Assembly (NCBI RefSeq): GCF_003144115.1
Contig: NW_020312014.1
Span: 98,620-162,619, forward strand
Reading direction: 5' to 3'
Origin: Tilletiopsis washingtonensis
Taxonomy: Eukaryota > Basidiomycota > Exobasidiomycetes > Entylomatales
DNA: 64,000 bases
Positions 24,868-37,300 of the stretch are shown one piece after another. A program made the position numbers and the translations under genes. Positions within the stretch are counted from its first letter, which is position 1; each line of letters starts with the position of its first letter. A model generated the notes under the pieces. It was given only the letters and a program-made list of their open reading frames with translations. It was not told the DNA's origin and ran no database searches.

Positions 24868-27800
24868 ATGGCGCCGACGCTCACCGGCCTGCCTGGCCCT
24901 CCAATGTCCGCCGGCGTGCGCTCCCGCTCGCGCTCCTCGAGCGCCTCGTCCAACGTGGCGCCGCGCTCAGGCGGACCGCTACCGGCCAGCGCCACACAGC
25001 AGCCGCAGTCGGGCACGTCGGGCGAAGGCATGCGCCGCGGCCGCGTGCGCACACTCAGCGTCAGCGGCTCCATGTCGGTGCCGCACTTCCTGCGCCCTTC
25101 GGGCTCGCCGCTGCGTGCGCGCTTCAGTCGGTGGGCTGCAAAGCATCTGAACTTTTACGTGAGTGTCTTGAGGAGCGCATGGGAGACGCGAGACGTCAGG
25201 TGCCGGCGGTAGGCCGAGGTGCACCGATACGGACGCTGCCGGTGGCAGGTCAAGCTGGACTGGCTGCCAATCGAGCGCTGCTCTTGCCGCACAGCTAACT
25301 CCTCCGCCCAGCGCGTGCACGTCCTCTACTTCGTCTTCACGCCGCTCATTGCGTCGGGCATCTTCTACGCCGCCAACGAAGACGTGCGCGTGCCGTACAT
25401 CGACTGCCTCTTCGTCTGCGTCTCGGCCATGACGGTTACCGGCCTCGCGACGATCAACATCAGCACGACGACGACGTTCCAGCAGTTCATCCTCTTCTTC
25501 CTGATGTGCATCGGCAACCTGACGGCCGTGAGCGCGACGATGGTGTGGACGCGGCGCCGGTTCTTCCGTCGCAAGTTTGAGGACGTCGTTGCGCGCTCCT
25601 CGCGCGCACGCAAGCGCATGCGCGATGTGGAAGACGCCGAGCGCCGCGCAGGAGGCACGCTCGGCAAGGTCAAGCGCCTGCTCCACATGCAAGAGGGCGA
25701 GACTGGAGAGAAGTCGCTCGGCGGCAGCTCGGGCAGCACCGACGACTTTGTGCCCTCGGGCGCCACGTCGCCGCGCAGGCCTCACCCGGCGCACAAGCAC
25801 TCGGCCAAGCGCAAGGGCCCGCTCACGCTCGACATGATCCGCCGCGTCGACGAGCCGGCCGTGCTCGTCAATCCGATGGGCATGCCCTCAATCGCGCACT
25901 ACGACTCGCGCGAGGCCAACCGAGCGAACGAGGCGCCTCCTTCCGCTGAGGAAGCGACGCCTCGCGGCATCCTCAGCTCCGGCGCAGAAGACTCGCCGAA
26001 CAATGCCAATACCGGCAGCATCCGCATCGCCGAGCCGACGCGCTTCCTGCGCGGGCCCATCATCGTCGAGTCGCCTGCAGAGATCGAGAGCCGCGAGGGG
26101 CTCGACAACGGCAGCGCTCTGTCTGACCAGGATGGCCGCGCGCTGCCGCCGCTGTCCGCTGGCCGACGCACCTTTGGCGAGAACGGGCCGCCTAGCGGCG
26201 ACGGCCTGCGCACACGCTTCGACGAGCCCGCCATGCGTCGGCGCCGTCTCTCCGACCCGCCTGAGCACGCAGGCAGCCGCATGCGCCGCGGCTCTGACGG
26301 CGCACTGGCCAACGCACACCGCGGCCTGCGTCCGCCCGCGCCCGACTTTCCGCGCTCGCAGACCGTCGAGTTTGCCGATCCGCCGCGCGCTGACCGCACG
26401 CCGACGGCGCCCGAGCGCGCTGCCACGACGGCCTTCTCGCCGAACACGCAGGGCCTGCGCTACCGCGGCACCGGCCTGGAGTTTGAGAGGAGTGAGCAGA
26501 CCCAGCTGTATTGCCGTTGGTCGCCTACTGACCCCCCGCACAGCACAGACGATGTACACGAACCGCTCGTACGGCCGGCGCAGCTCCGTCGGCGGCTCGG
26601 CGCTGGCACGCGTGCCCACGGCGTCGAAGGAGCGCGGCTTCGGCGGCTTCCCGACGCCCATCGAGCTGGCCGGCTCGCTGATCAAGCGCGTGGCGCCGTC
26701 GGTGCAGCGCACCATGACGCGCTCCATGACGATGCCGCGCACAAGCACCATTGCCTCGATGCAGTCCGGCGGCGGCGCCACCGACGCCGGCGTGCGCAGT
26801 GCGCCGTATCTCAGCTTCGACGTGACGGTGAGCCGCAACTCGCGCTTCCACGAGCTGAGCGAGGCGCAGCGCGAGGAGCTCGGCGGCGTCGAGTACCGCG
26901 CCATCGACATGTGAGTGAGGCGAGAGGCGTGCGCACTGCAAATGCTGACCCCTTGCAGGCTCTGCTGGCTCGTGCCGGCGTACTGGCTGCTGATGAACTT
27001 CTTCTTCATCATCCTCGTCGCGCCCTGGCTCGCCACGCCCTCGGCCGCGCAGAACTTCTACGCCGTGCGCGAGACGCAGGCGCCGCACACGCCCAACTCG
27101 ACGTGGTTCTGGTTCTTCCAGGTCGTCTCGGCCTACACCAACACGGGCCTCTCGCTCATCGACACGAGCATGATCCAGCTGGCAGACCAGTACTTTATGC
27201 TGATACCCATCGGCACGCTCATCATGGCCGGCAACACGGCCTTTCCCATCATCCTGCGCTTCTTCATCTGGACGCTCTCCAAGATCGTGCCGCGCGGCGG
27301 CCGCTCATATGAGACGCTGCACTTTCTCCTCGACCACCCGCGCCGCTGCTTCGTGTATCTCTTTCCTAGCGCGCAGACGTGGTTCCTGCTCTTTGTGCTC
27401 GTCGTGCTCAAGTGAGTCGGCCGATGCAGCCTCGCCCTGCCCCGCTGACGCCCTGCAGCTGCACCGACTGGATCGCGTTCCTCGTGCTCGACATCACGAA
27501 CCCCGTCATCCAGGCGATTCCGACGGGCCAGCGCGTCTTCGACGGCCTCTTCCAGTCGATTGCCGTGCGCGCTGCCGGCTTCCAGGTCGTGTCGCTGCTC
27601 TCGCTCGCGCCCTCGGTGCAGTATCTCTACGTCATCATGATGTACATCTCCGCCTACCCGATGTGAGTGCCGTGCTGCTGCAGCCCGCCCACAGCTGACG
27701 CCGCCTGCAGCGCCATGTCGGTGCGCAACACCAACGTCTACGAGGAGCGTGCGCTCGGTGTTTACGACGAGGAGCCCGACGACGACGACGACGCGCCGAC

Positions 27801-28813
27801 GCGCGGCGGCGCCAAGGTGTGGGGCACGTACCTCGCCGCGCACGCGCGCCGCCAGCTGGCGTTCGACATCTGGTGGCTCGGCTTCGCGCTGTGGCTCATC
27901 ACGATCATCGAGAAGACGAACATCGAGGACCCAGCGACCAATGGCTGGTTCACCATCTTCTCGTGCCTGTTCGAGCTGACGAGCGCGTACGGCACCGTCG
28001 GCCTGAGCACCGGCACGCCCGTTGACAACTTCTCGCTCTCGGGCCGCTTCCGCACGCTCTCGAAGCTCGTCGTCTGCGCCGTCATGCTGCGTGGCCGCCA
28101 CCGTGGCCTGCCCGTCGCCATCGACCGCGCCGTGCTGCTGCCGAGCGAGCTCGAGATCGAGGACGCTGGCCGTGCACCCACGAGCAACGGCGACGACGAC
28201 ATGCTCGCCAGCACCGGCTATGGCACCAACAGCATGCGCGCCAGCACTGGCATCGGCATGCCGCTCACGCGCACATCGACGGGCGGCGCCTTCCGTTTCG
28301 ACGAGAAGGACGACGGCGAGACAGGGCAGTACGCTGGCTACCCCGACGTCAGCCCGTTTACGCAGGGCCTCGCGCCGATCAAGGAAGGCACGCCGTCCGG
28401 CACGCCTGCGGGCACCGGCAGCGCCTCGGCGCAGCAGCTCGGCAGCTACTCGGAGCAGCAGCAGTCGCAAGACACCAGCATGCGTATCCGCCGCTCGGAC
28501 AGCCCGGACAGTATGACGGGCGAGAGCAGCTCGGCTTCAGGCCACAGCAGCGCGCCGAAGAGCAAAGGCGCGGCAGGCGAGCTCGATGTGCCGCACCTCG
28601 ACGCCGGCTCGACGGCGCTCGACCCTAGCAACGTGAGTGTCGCGCGCGCCATGCCCTGCATCTGTGCTCACTCTCTCGCTTGCACAGCCCTCGCACAGCA
28701 GCCACTCGGACGAGTCCGGCCCTAGCCGTGCCTCCGCTGCTGCAGCGCCGACGACTGCACCAAAGAGCAGCGTCTCCACAGACCAGCCGCAGCACGCGGC
28801 CGCACCGCAATAA
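24868..28813 (+). CDS. TRK1: TRK-family potassium transporter
   Basis: Seven exons (24868-25158, 25312-26491, 26544-26910, 26959-27411, 27459-27662, 27711-28632, 28688-28813) encode 1180 residues. Four pore-loop repeats are visible with their selectivity-filter glycines: SAMTVTGLATI, SAYTNTGLSLID, VRAAGFQVVS and SAYGTVGLSTGTP, each flanked by hydrophobic helices. Between the first and second repeats lies a disordered cytoplasmic loop of about 400 residues, as in yeast Trk1. The C-terminal about 200 residues are also Ser-rich and disordered. It imports K+ across the plasma membrane, driven by membrane potential. Intron 1 (25159-25311) is drawn as one 153-nt intron; an in-frame internal exon near 25249 is possible but would lengthen the first membrane region away from the family pattern. 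Confidence 0.92.
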
Positions 28814-29319
28814 CACGACGAGCGGGAGGCGCCGGCTGGCTGGATCCTCAGCTCGCGTCTTCTGTCACCGACTCGGCCTCAATTGTTCATACGTCTCGAC
28901 CTTGGACCATACATTCGTTATGCATGACATTTGCGCGAGTCGCTTGTGAACGACGACAGCGTGTAGCGAAGTGAACGTGGCTGCGAGTGGCTGGCTCGAG
29001 CCCTCTACGATGAGGCGCGGTGCAGCGCAGCGCGCGCCTCACCCCCAGAGGAGCAGACGCGCTCCAGGGGCTCGCCCGCGCGGCACGCGTGTCGAAGAGC
29101 TCCTGACGCTCTGTCAGGCACAGAGTGCTGCTCTTCAGCATCGCTGTCGACCATTCAGCTGCGACTGGCGCTGCTGCGCGCCGTGGGCGCCTGCGCCGGC
29201 ATCGAGGTGCCGCCGCGAGCTCGCGCCTACCTGCGCGGGGAAAGGCCGTCTGCGCGGCGCGGCGCGGCGCTTGGGCCTGCTTCCCAACCACGACTACCGC
29301 CGCTCCGGCAGCATCTGCG
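28814..29319. other. Intergenic between two plus-strand genes
   Basis: 506 bp between the TRK stop and the next ATG. The frame of the downstream gene is open upstream of its chosen start, so the true start could lie further left. No other feature is seen. Confidence 0.5.
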
Positions 29320-31181
29320 ATGCCCATCAAGCCAAGCCCGTCGCCCGCACGCAGCAGCGCTGCTCCGTCGCACGCGGCGGCAACGGCGTCACGCTCTTCC
29401 GTCTCTGCGCACTCATGTCGCTCTGAGCTGAGCTCGGCATCGCTGCCCAAGCGCGCGGAGCGCAAAGAGAGCGCCGCAGCGTCGGAGCGCGCCGAGAGCG
29501 CTGCGGCGCGGCTCTGCAAGCGAGACGAGAGCGCTGCGCCGTCAGATGTTGGCGCCGCATTGCCAGCGCTTGCACGGGCGTCGTCGGCTGCTCCGTCAGG
29601 GGCACGGTCGCCGTCAGCCGCGCCCCGGTCAGGCGCAAGCTCGCCGCTGCTGCCTACGGCTGTCATCGGCCCTGCCTCCAGCTCGCCATTGGCCTCGCCC
29701 AGCGTCAAGAAGTCCGGATCACGGGCACCAACGCCAGTGGTGATTGCGCCGCCGCCGCCGCCTGTGCGTCGCTCTCATCGCGCTCGTCACTCGCAGCGCG
29801 AGATCTCCGTCATCAGCTTGCTCGACGACGACGAGCCTGAGGATGTGAAGCCGTCAGCGACGGCACACGGCAAGAAGCGACAGCGCTCGAGAGCCAGCAG
29901 CAGCGACGGCAGCTACACGAATGACGAGACGCCTGCGCCAAAACGACGGCAAAGGCAGCTGCGTCGCTCGCGTCGCTCGACAAATTCCATCATTCAGCCG
30001 CTGTCTGACGAGGAAGAGGACGAGCTCAAGGACAGCGGCAACGAGGCAGCGCCGCCGCCCGCGGCAGCACTGAAGCGGAAGCCGGGGCCCGCAGAGCAAC
30101 AGCGGATGAAAGCCGAAGTTGCCGAGTTTGACGAGGGGTGGGACGAGGAGAGGCTGCTCTCCGAGACGGACGACGACGGCGTCGCTGCTGCTGGTGAGGC
30201 AGAGAAGACCGACTCTGCTACAGTCGCACAGCTGACACCGCAACAGCAGACGCAGAGGAGACTCAGCCGAAGAAGACGGCACCGACGACGACGACGGCGG
30301 CAGCTCCGTACAGCCATCTAACGGCAAGAAGCCAGCAGCAAAGCCGTATCCGCCCGAGAAGGCTCATCTGCTCGTCAAGGCCGTCGGAAAGCACCCCGAG
30401 CTCGTTCGCTTCATCAACAACCGCAACGAGCCGATGACTGCGGAGATCCGCCAGAAGATCCACCGCATCGAGCAGAAGACGTGGCCCGAGAGAGTCAGCA
30501 AGCCACATGGGCCGGCGTACCGACTGCGCTACCGCATAGCCACTCGCTTCTTTGCGTTCGGGGGGCGCTTCGGCATCCATCTGCTCTCTCGCCCGCTGAA
30601 AGAGTGGCCAAAGCGCGAGCAGCGCGAGATGCGCGAGATCATGGTGAAGCACCTCCTTCCGTGGTGGGAAGACTTCCAGCGCCTGTTTGCGCTGGTGCCC
30701 GGCGGCGTCTATTATCAGAGGTCGGCGCCGCCCATCGCAGGACCTTCGAACGCGAAAGGCGCAGCGCAGACGACGTCAAGCCGTGCGATGTCTCCGACGT
30801 CAGCAGTCAGGCTCGACCGCATGCAGCAGGTGCTTCGCAAAGTGCAGAGCTTGACGCAGTCGCTCCTCACGAGCAGCAGCGCGGACAAGACTGCGAGTCA
30901 GGCGATGCTCTCGCTCTCGTCGGTGAGTCGCTGCGAAGAGCTGGCGTCGCTCGCGAAGAGGCGGCGTGCTTTGCATGTCCTGACGCCGCTGCCTGCAGGA
31001 GCTCATCGACCTCGACGCCTTTGCTGCTGACGTCAGTATCAAACAAGCAACCCTCGCCATGGTCAAGCTAGGCAAGACTGGCCTCAAGCTGACCGTAGCG
31101 GAAAGTGCGGGCTGCGACAGGATCCGCAGCTTAGCGCTCGAAGCGCTCAGCACGTTCGAGGAGGAGGAGGAGGAGGAATAA
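29320..31181 (+). CDS. Putative nuclear protein, member of the new C-terminal-module family
   Basis: Exons 29320-30193, 30267-30922 and 30999-31181 give 570 residues; I do not recognise a described family. Residues 1-300 are Ser/Ala/Pro-rich and disordered, with basic clusters that look like nuclear signals (GKKRQRSR, KRRQRQLRRSRRS) and acidic patches. The conserved-looking middle contains EKAHLLVKAVGKHPELVRF and PWWEDFQRLFALVPGG. The last exon encodes QATLAMVKLGKTGLKLTVA and DRIRSLALEALSTF, then a run of seven Glu. These C-terminal blocks align with the three intronless genes at 53.4-58.5 kb. The first intron acceptor (30266) is the only one that joins the two open frames. It converges on the R3H-SUZ gene, with 76 bp between the two stops. 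Confidence 0.65.
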
Positions 31182-31257
31182 TGCCATTGCTTGCGCACGC
31201 GATGCTGTCGCGCCGCACGGCGAGGACGAGAAGTTGAGAACGTCGTGTCGACGACGC

Positions 31258-33662
31258 TCACGAGGCGCCTCCGAGCGGCGGAAAGTCGGCGCTCGAGCGC
31301 GACGGCGGGCCGTTCGATGAGACAGTTCGCGGCGTCGGCGGTAGCGAAGCGCTCGCTGGCGGGCGAGGCAGCGACGACGGCGAGCTGCGCTCGCCTGTCG
31401 GACGACGAACGTGAGGCGCGGGCGAAGGCGCCACGGGCGCATCCCACGTCAGCGTCGGATTCGGCGGCAGATGCGCTGCGGCTGCGGCTGCCGTGCTCGA
31501 TGATGTCGAGCCCGAGCTGGAGTGATGCGGCGGATGTGGCATGTGCGGCGGCCGAGGTAGGCTGCTGACGCCAGACGGCGTCGAGCGCCCTGATCTCGCG
31601 CCGCTGGCTACTGATGCGCCGCTCGCAGCCGACGCGCCATCTCTGCTAGTCGGCCCTGTGCTGCTGCTGCCGCTGCTCGACGAGCCCGGCGTCGAGATGC
31701 TGGGCGCCGCACTAGCCGTCGGCGGCGTGACCGTGACCCAGTCGGGCCGAGCTGGAAGCGAGGGATGCGGCAGCACCTTCGAGCGGCGACCCTGACTGCT
31801 CGACGGACTCGCGGCGCCGGGACTGGTGTTGCTGCTGCTGCTGCCCGCGCTCGCTGGCGTTGAGGGCATGACGAACGTCGGCGGCAGCGTGCGCATCACT
31901 GGTCCGGAGACGTGTGCCGGGCGCAGAGCTGGCGATGCATTGCCGGAAGTGTTGGCCGAGCTCGCAGCGGTCTGTCAAGCCTGGCGTCAGCAGCGATCCT
32001 CAAAGTCAGCTTCTCGCGCGACTCACCAGTCTGCCAGACAGACCTGTGCGGCTTTGCGAGTCGCCGCCGCTCGAATTCGGGTCGTACAGCCGGCCAGCGC
32101 CAGCCTGCTGCCGTCTGCCGAGCGCGCCCGGCAGGTCGAGACGCGAAGCAGGCGTCGGCTGCTGCGCGTCGCCATACGCCACGCCCATCGATGTTGGCGG
32201 TGGTCGCGACGGCCCTGCGCCGCCGCTCCAGCCACCTGGCTGCATATGAGGCGGCGGGACGCCCCACGGCGCATGTCGCTCGGAGCTCCACTGGCTTCCG
32301 TTCTGCGGTGCGCCTTGCGCTCCTGCGTGGGGAGCAGTGGCGCCTGGCGGCGGCCAGTACGTGCCAGCAGGCCCGTAGCCTGGGTGCGCAGCGCCGTACG
32401 ACTGTCGAGTGTCCCCGAACGAAGGGTCGTAGTGCTGTATCCGCGCGTCTGGATACGCCTCAGCTGCCGCGCCAGCGCTCGGAGCCAGCCCAGAGCTCTC
32501 GGCACTAGCGCTACGCGATGTCGGCGCTGATGGCGCAAAGGGCGAGAAAGCATCGGTGTCGCCCGAGGCGCGCACATCGCCAGTCGCAGCCAGCGGGTAG
32601 CCAGTCCATGCGCTCGCTTCGTGTGACAGCTCGCCTTGACTCTGCGTAGATGGTTGCGGCGATGCGCGAGCGGCGCGAGCTTCCTTGCGCACGCTGCTGC
32701 TGCCACTCGCTGCGGCAGTCTCGGCATCCTCGGCGCTCGGCGCGCCAAAGATGCGCTCGCGCGCTGCTCGGTATGCGGCTTCGCGCTCGCTAATGCTTGG
32801 CGGCGCGGGACGAGACGCGGTACTTGACGTACGCGACGAGGAGGAAGCAGGTGCACGACGCATGATCTGCAGTGGTGCGCCTGCACTGATAGCGGTCGAT
32901 GGGCCTGGTGCAGCCGGCGCATCGCTGCTGGCTCCTGGGCGCGGCAGAAGCCGCATAGCAGGCGGCGACGGCGGCGCGAACATCTCGATGACGGGCGTCG
33001 GGTTCCTGCGAGGACAGTATGAGTGTGTGCTGCGACTCATGAGGGCTCACCCTACGCACAGTGCAGCCGTCGTCCGCGAGATGAGCAGTGTGGAATCTCC
33101 GTTGCTCTCGGAAGCCCTCAGACGCATGAGCGTCGCAAGCGACGTGAGCAGGGCTCGCTCATGTGCAGGGCTTGGCGGGTGCGACCAACTGTGGAAGCAT
33201 ACGTCAGCCTCTCCCTCATCGTTTGAATGCATCGCATGCGCGGCACAAAGACAGCCTCGGAAAGTCGGCTCGCGCATTGCGAGAAAGAGCTCATGAATGG
33301 CCCGACGAGTTCGATCAAAAGCAGCGCCGGCTTCGCTGTGATCGAGCGGAGCCGAGAGCCGATGCTCGCGCTCAGACAAGAGGCCTGACGTCGAGTCCGC
33401 GCTGTTCCGTCCGAGATACTCACCTCGGCGCAGCACTAGCCCGTCTCCACTCCTCTTCCGTGCGCAAGAGTAGAGCGCGGTCCCTCGGCACGCGCAGCGC
33501 CGAGCGCACATGGCTCGCAGCTGCGAGATGCTCGGCGCTGGGGGTGCCGCTCTCTGCCTCTCGCCCGACCGGCGGCGGCAGAGCGGGAAGCAGCTCGCCC
33601 AACGAGAGCGCGGTCGACGTCGCGGCGGGCGACGCGGCGCCGAGAGGAGGAGAGAGAGTCAT
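31258..33662 (-). CDS. R3H-SUZ domain protein
   Basis: Four exons (33662-33424, 33335-33051, 33005-32027, 31971-31258) encode 738 residues. The N-terminal part contains an R3H-like region, SPAHERALLTSLATLMRLRA followed by NGDSTLLISRTTAA, which fits the single-stranded nucleic-acid-binding R3H fold. The Arg of the R...H signature is present, but the His position is Thr. Some 85 residues later comes a clear SUZ motif, SISEREAAYRAARERIFG, the RNA-binding element that follows R3H in fungal and animal R3HDM-type proteins. The remainder is Pro/Ser/Gly-rich and disordered and ends in SADFPPLGGAS. A role in mRNA binding is inferred from the R3H-SUZ pairing. Start: the first ATG (MTLSPPLG) that leads into the R3H exon. 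Confidence 0.75.
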
Positions 33663-34374
33663 CTCGCGAGAGCGCGAGACGCGGCGGAGGAGAAGTGGGA
33701 AAGGGGTGTCGGAGCTGTTGGTGAGGCACTGCGACGCGGCTCAGTGCTGCATGATAGAGATGGGCTGCGGCTGAGGAGAAAAGGATGGTGGGAGAGAGCA
33801 AGGAGCGACAGAGACACACGGCGAGCTCCGCCTTTCGCCTCGCGCTCGAGTCGGCGAGAAGATCCGCGGCGGCACGTGCAGGGCCGGCGCGTCACTTCCC
33901 ACGCCCTCTCGCTCGGCCAACGCCCCTCTCCGCTCGACCCCCGTCTGAGGCTCTGCTACGAAGTCAGGACCACATCACCTTGTGGCGGATGAGCCTGCTA
34001 ATGCCTGGCTCGCAAAGTGAAGCCTAGCCTGGGCACCCGTGCTCGCTGATTCGCACTGAAGAGGAGTCGCGTCGCGGTGACGTGGAGACGCCTCCCCGCT
34101 TGCGCGCACGGCGCGCGCATCGCGCGCGCCTCCGTGCAGCAAGCGCGGCAGAAGGGAGCGCCGGGTGTTGCTCTGCTCCAGCTTCTCAACCACCTCCTCC
34201 TTGCCTAGACAAAGCGCGGCCCACCCTCACTCACTGTCTCACTGGCCCTTGCACTCTCGGAGACAACGACGGCGCCGCACTACCGTGCTCGCCGAGCGAC
34301 CTTGCGCACACCCTGATTCGGCTCGGCCGCTGTCCAGTGACTAGAGCGCCTCGACGATCCATCGCTGCTCAAGC
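33663..34374. other. Divergent promoter region, R3H-SUZ and GEA genes
   Basis: 712 bp between two divergent start codons. No coding frame with support, no RNA gene and no notable repeat. Confidence 0.55.
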
Positions 34375-37300
34375 ATGTCCGGGCCGGCGAGGAGCGAGGC
34401 TCTCGAGCGCGGCGCTCAGCCGCGCCTGTCGGCGCTGCACCTCGTGCACGGCGAGATCACGGCCGTGACGTCGGCGATGCGCAAGCAGCTCTTCATCAGT
34501 GCCTCGTCGTCCTTCCTCGGCGGCGGCTCCGGCTCCAGCGGCAATCTGGCCGTCGGTGCTGGCACCACTGCCGCTAGTCTCACTCGCGCTGCAGTTGCGG
34601 CTGCTGCCGCCAGCTTTGCGCCGCCTCCAACAGAGGCGACGCCTGCGCTCAACGGAGCTGCCTCAGATCTCGGCTCGAGCCTCGGCCTGCGCACGCCTGG
34701 CGCCTCGGCCGTGGCATCTGGCTCGCGGGCGGCGCAGGCCGGACGGCGCGCGCCGGCATACCCAGGCGAGCGTGACGAGGGCATGGCTGGCCTCTTGAAT
34801 GGCTTCACTGTCCTGCGGGCGCAGCTGCGCGAGCAGCCTGGTGAGTGCGCCGCGAGTCGTGAGCAGGAGGCGAGCCACTGACATGCCGGTGACAGACCTG
34901 AGCACCTTCCCGCTGCCGGTCCTGCTCTCGCCATTCTTGCGCGTCATTCTCTCGCCTCGCGTCACTGGTCCAGTGACGTCTGCTGCGCTGCAGTCGCTCC
35001 ACAAGATTCTCATCCACGGCGTCGTCAAGGTGCCGGCAGCGACCGGCGAGCACGGCTACGCCGCGGACCCCCAGAGCGCGCTGCTGGCCGTGGCAGAGGT
35101 GGCGCACGCCGTCTCGCACTGCCGCTTCGAGGCAAGCGATGCTGCTACAGACGAGCTGGTGCTGCTTCGCATCCTCGCCGTGATGCGCGAGCTTGTCTGC
35201 GCCGACGGAGGCGAGGCGGAGGGCAGAGAGCCGCTGGCGAATCGGTTAGGCGACGAGAGCATCTGCGAGATGGTCGAGACGGGCCTGAGCATGTGCTGCC
35301 AGATGCGCCTCAGCGGTGAGTGAAGCGGCAGCGTCCTATACAGGCGCCGACGCTTCGCGGCAGAGCTGACACTGAGCTGCGTACAGATTTGCTGCGCCGC
35401 ACTGCCGAGCAGTCGATGATCGCCATGGCGCGCAAGCTCTTCTCGCGTTTGGCGCAGCTGCCGACATCAGACGATGAGGCATGGTCGTCTGACCCGAACG
35501 ACCCGACTGCCGAGCCCGAGCATGCCACGCTGGCGGCCGAGCCGGTGGGCACGGACGGCCAGGACGACGAGCGCCGGCTGCGGCGCATGACGATGCCGGA
35601 TCCGAAGAGCAGCGAGGTGCCTGCAGCTGCGGCTGCGGCGCTGCAGGAGCTGAAGGCCATCGGCGAGGCAGAGGAGCAGGAAGAGCAGGAGGGAGAGGCT
35701 GCTGCAGCAGACGCAAGCGGCACAGAGGGGGTCGTTGCGCCAGAGCCCGCCGAGCCAGACGCCAGCAGCGAGCAAGACGCGAAGCTGAGCGAGAAGCCGC
35801 ATAGCGACAGCACTGCACAGCCCTCGCAGCCAAGCGCTGTCTCGGCGCACGAGAGTAGCGTCTTCGAGCGGCAGCAGCAGACAGCTGCAGCTCTGGCTGT
35901 CGAGCCATATGGCCTGCCGGCGATCAAGGAGATCCTGCGCGTCGTCGTCTCGCTGCTCGACCCACAAACGACGCAGCACACCGAAGCCATGCGGCTGCTC
36001 GGCCTGGCCATGCTGTCGTCCATCCTCGAGCTTGCGAGCCACTCGATTGCTCGCTTCCCCTCTCTGCGCGCCATCATCCAGGACTCGGCGTGCAAGCACC
36101 TCTTCCAGCTGGCGCGCTCTGAGCACTCGCGCATCCTGGCGCTGGCGCTGCGGGCGATTGCCATCCTGTTCGAGACGATGCGCGAGCATCTCAAGCTGCA
36201 GTACGAGCTCTTCCTCACCTTCATGCTCGACCGCCTTGCGCCGAACTTCCCCATCGCGCTCGAGCCGTGGAACGACGAGACGCAGGGCGCTGTCGCTGCC
36301 AAGCGGGCGAAGCTCAGCGACGGGCCTTCGCGGACAGGCACTCCGGAGCCAGCTGCCAAGGGCGCACCGCCGCCGCCGCCTCCGCCGCCACCGCCGCACC
36401 CGAAGACGTCCGACCGCGCGCCAGCAACGGGCGAGACGCGCGAGGTGATGCTCGAGACGCTCAGCCTGCTCTTGCGCACGTACGAGGGCCAGCGGCCTGG
36501 CAGCTCCGACGCGCTGGTCCAGCTCTACGTCAACTTCGACTGCGACGTCGACTGCGAGAACATGTTTGAGCGCTTCATCCACTTCCTCTGCCGCAGCGTG
36601 TACGCCAGCAACCCGCAGTTTCCGTTGCAGCAGGACAGCACGCAGGTGCTGGCGCTTGACGCACTGCTCAACTTCGTCGGCATGATGACGGCGCGGCAAG
36701 AAGGGCTGAATGGCGCATCGGACATCGAGGACGCGACGATCGACAACGCCGACGGCCTGGCCGCGCAAAAGGGCCAGAAGGCGGCGATCCTGGCTGGCGC
36801 TGCACGCTTCAACGCCAAGCCAAAGGACGGCCTCGCCTTCCTCGAGGCGCAGGGCTTCATCGATGCATCTGGGAAGAACGGCGAAACGCGCGCCCAGAGC
36901 ATCGCCAAGTTCCTCAAGGACTGCCCGCGCCTCGACAAGAAGCTGCTCGGCGACTACATCAGCCGGCCAGACAACCTCGAGGTGCTTGTGGCATTCATCA
37001 ATCTCTTCGACTTCCGCGACAAGTCCATTGCCGAGGCGCTGCGCGAGCTGCTCGAGACGTTCCGCCTGCCCGGCGAGTCGCAGCAAATCTCGCGCATCAC
37101 CGAGACATTCGCCTCGGCCTACTTTGCCGTCGGGCCAGCCGAGATCCGCAACGAGGACGCTGTCTACGTGCTCGCATACTCGGTCATCATGCTCAACACG
37201 GACCTGCACAACCCGCAGAACAAGCGGCGCATGAGCGTCGAGGACTATCGCCGCAACCTGCGCGGCGTCAACGACGGCAAGGACTTCGACCCCGAGTACC

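Noticed and set aside
25249-25311. Small extra TRK1 exon VKLDWLPIE...
   Set aside because: It would need a donor that is not present; a single intron 25159-25311 joins LNFY directly to RVHVLYF, as the family pattern expects.
25888-27036. 382-codon minus-strand frame and other frames over TRK1
   Set aside because: Shadow frames of a well-supported transporter gene.
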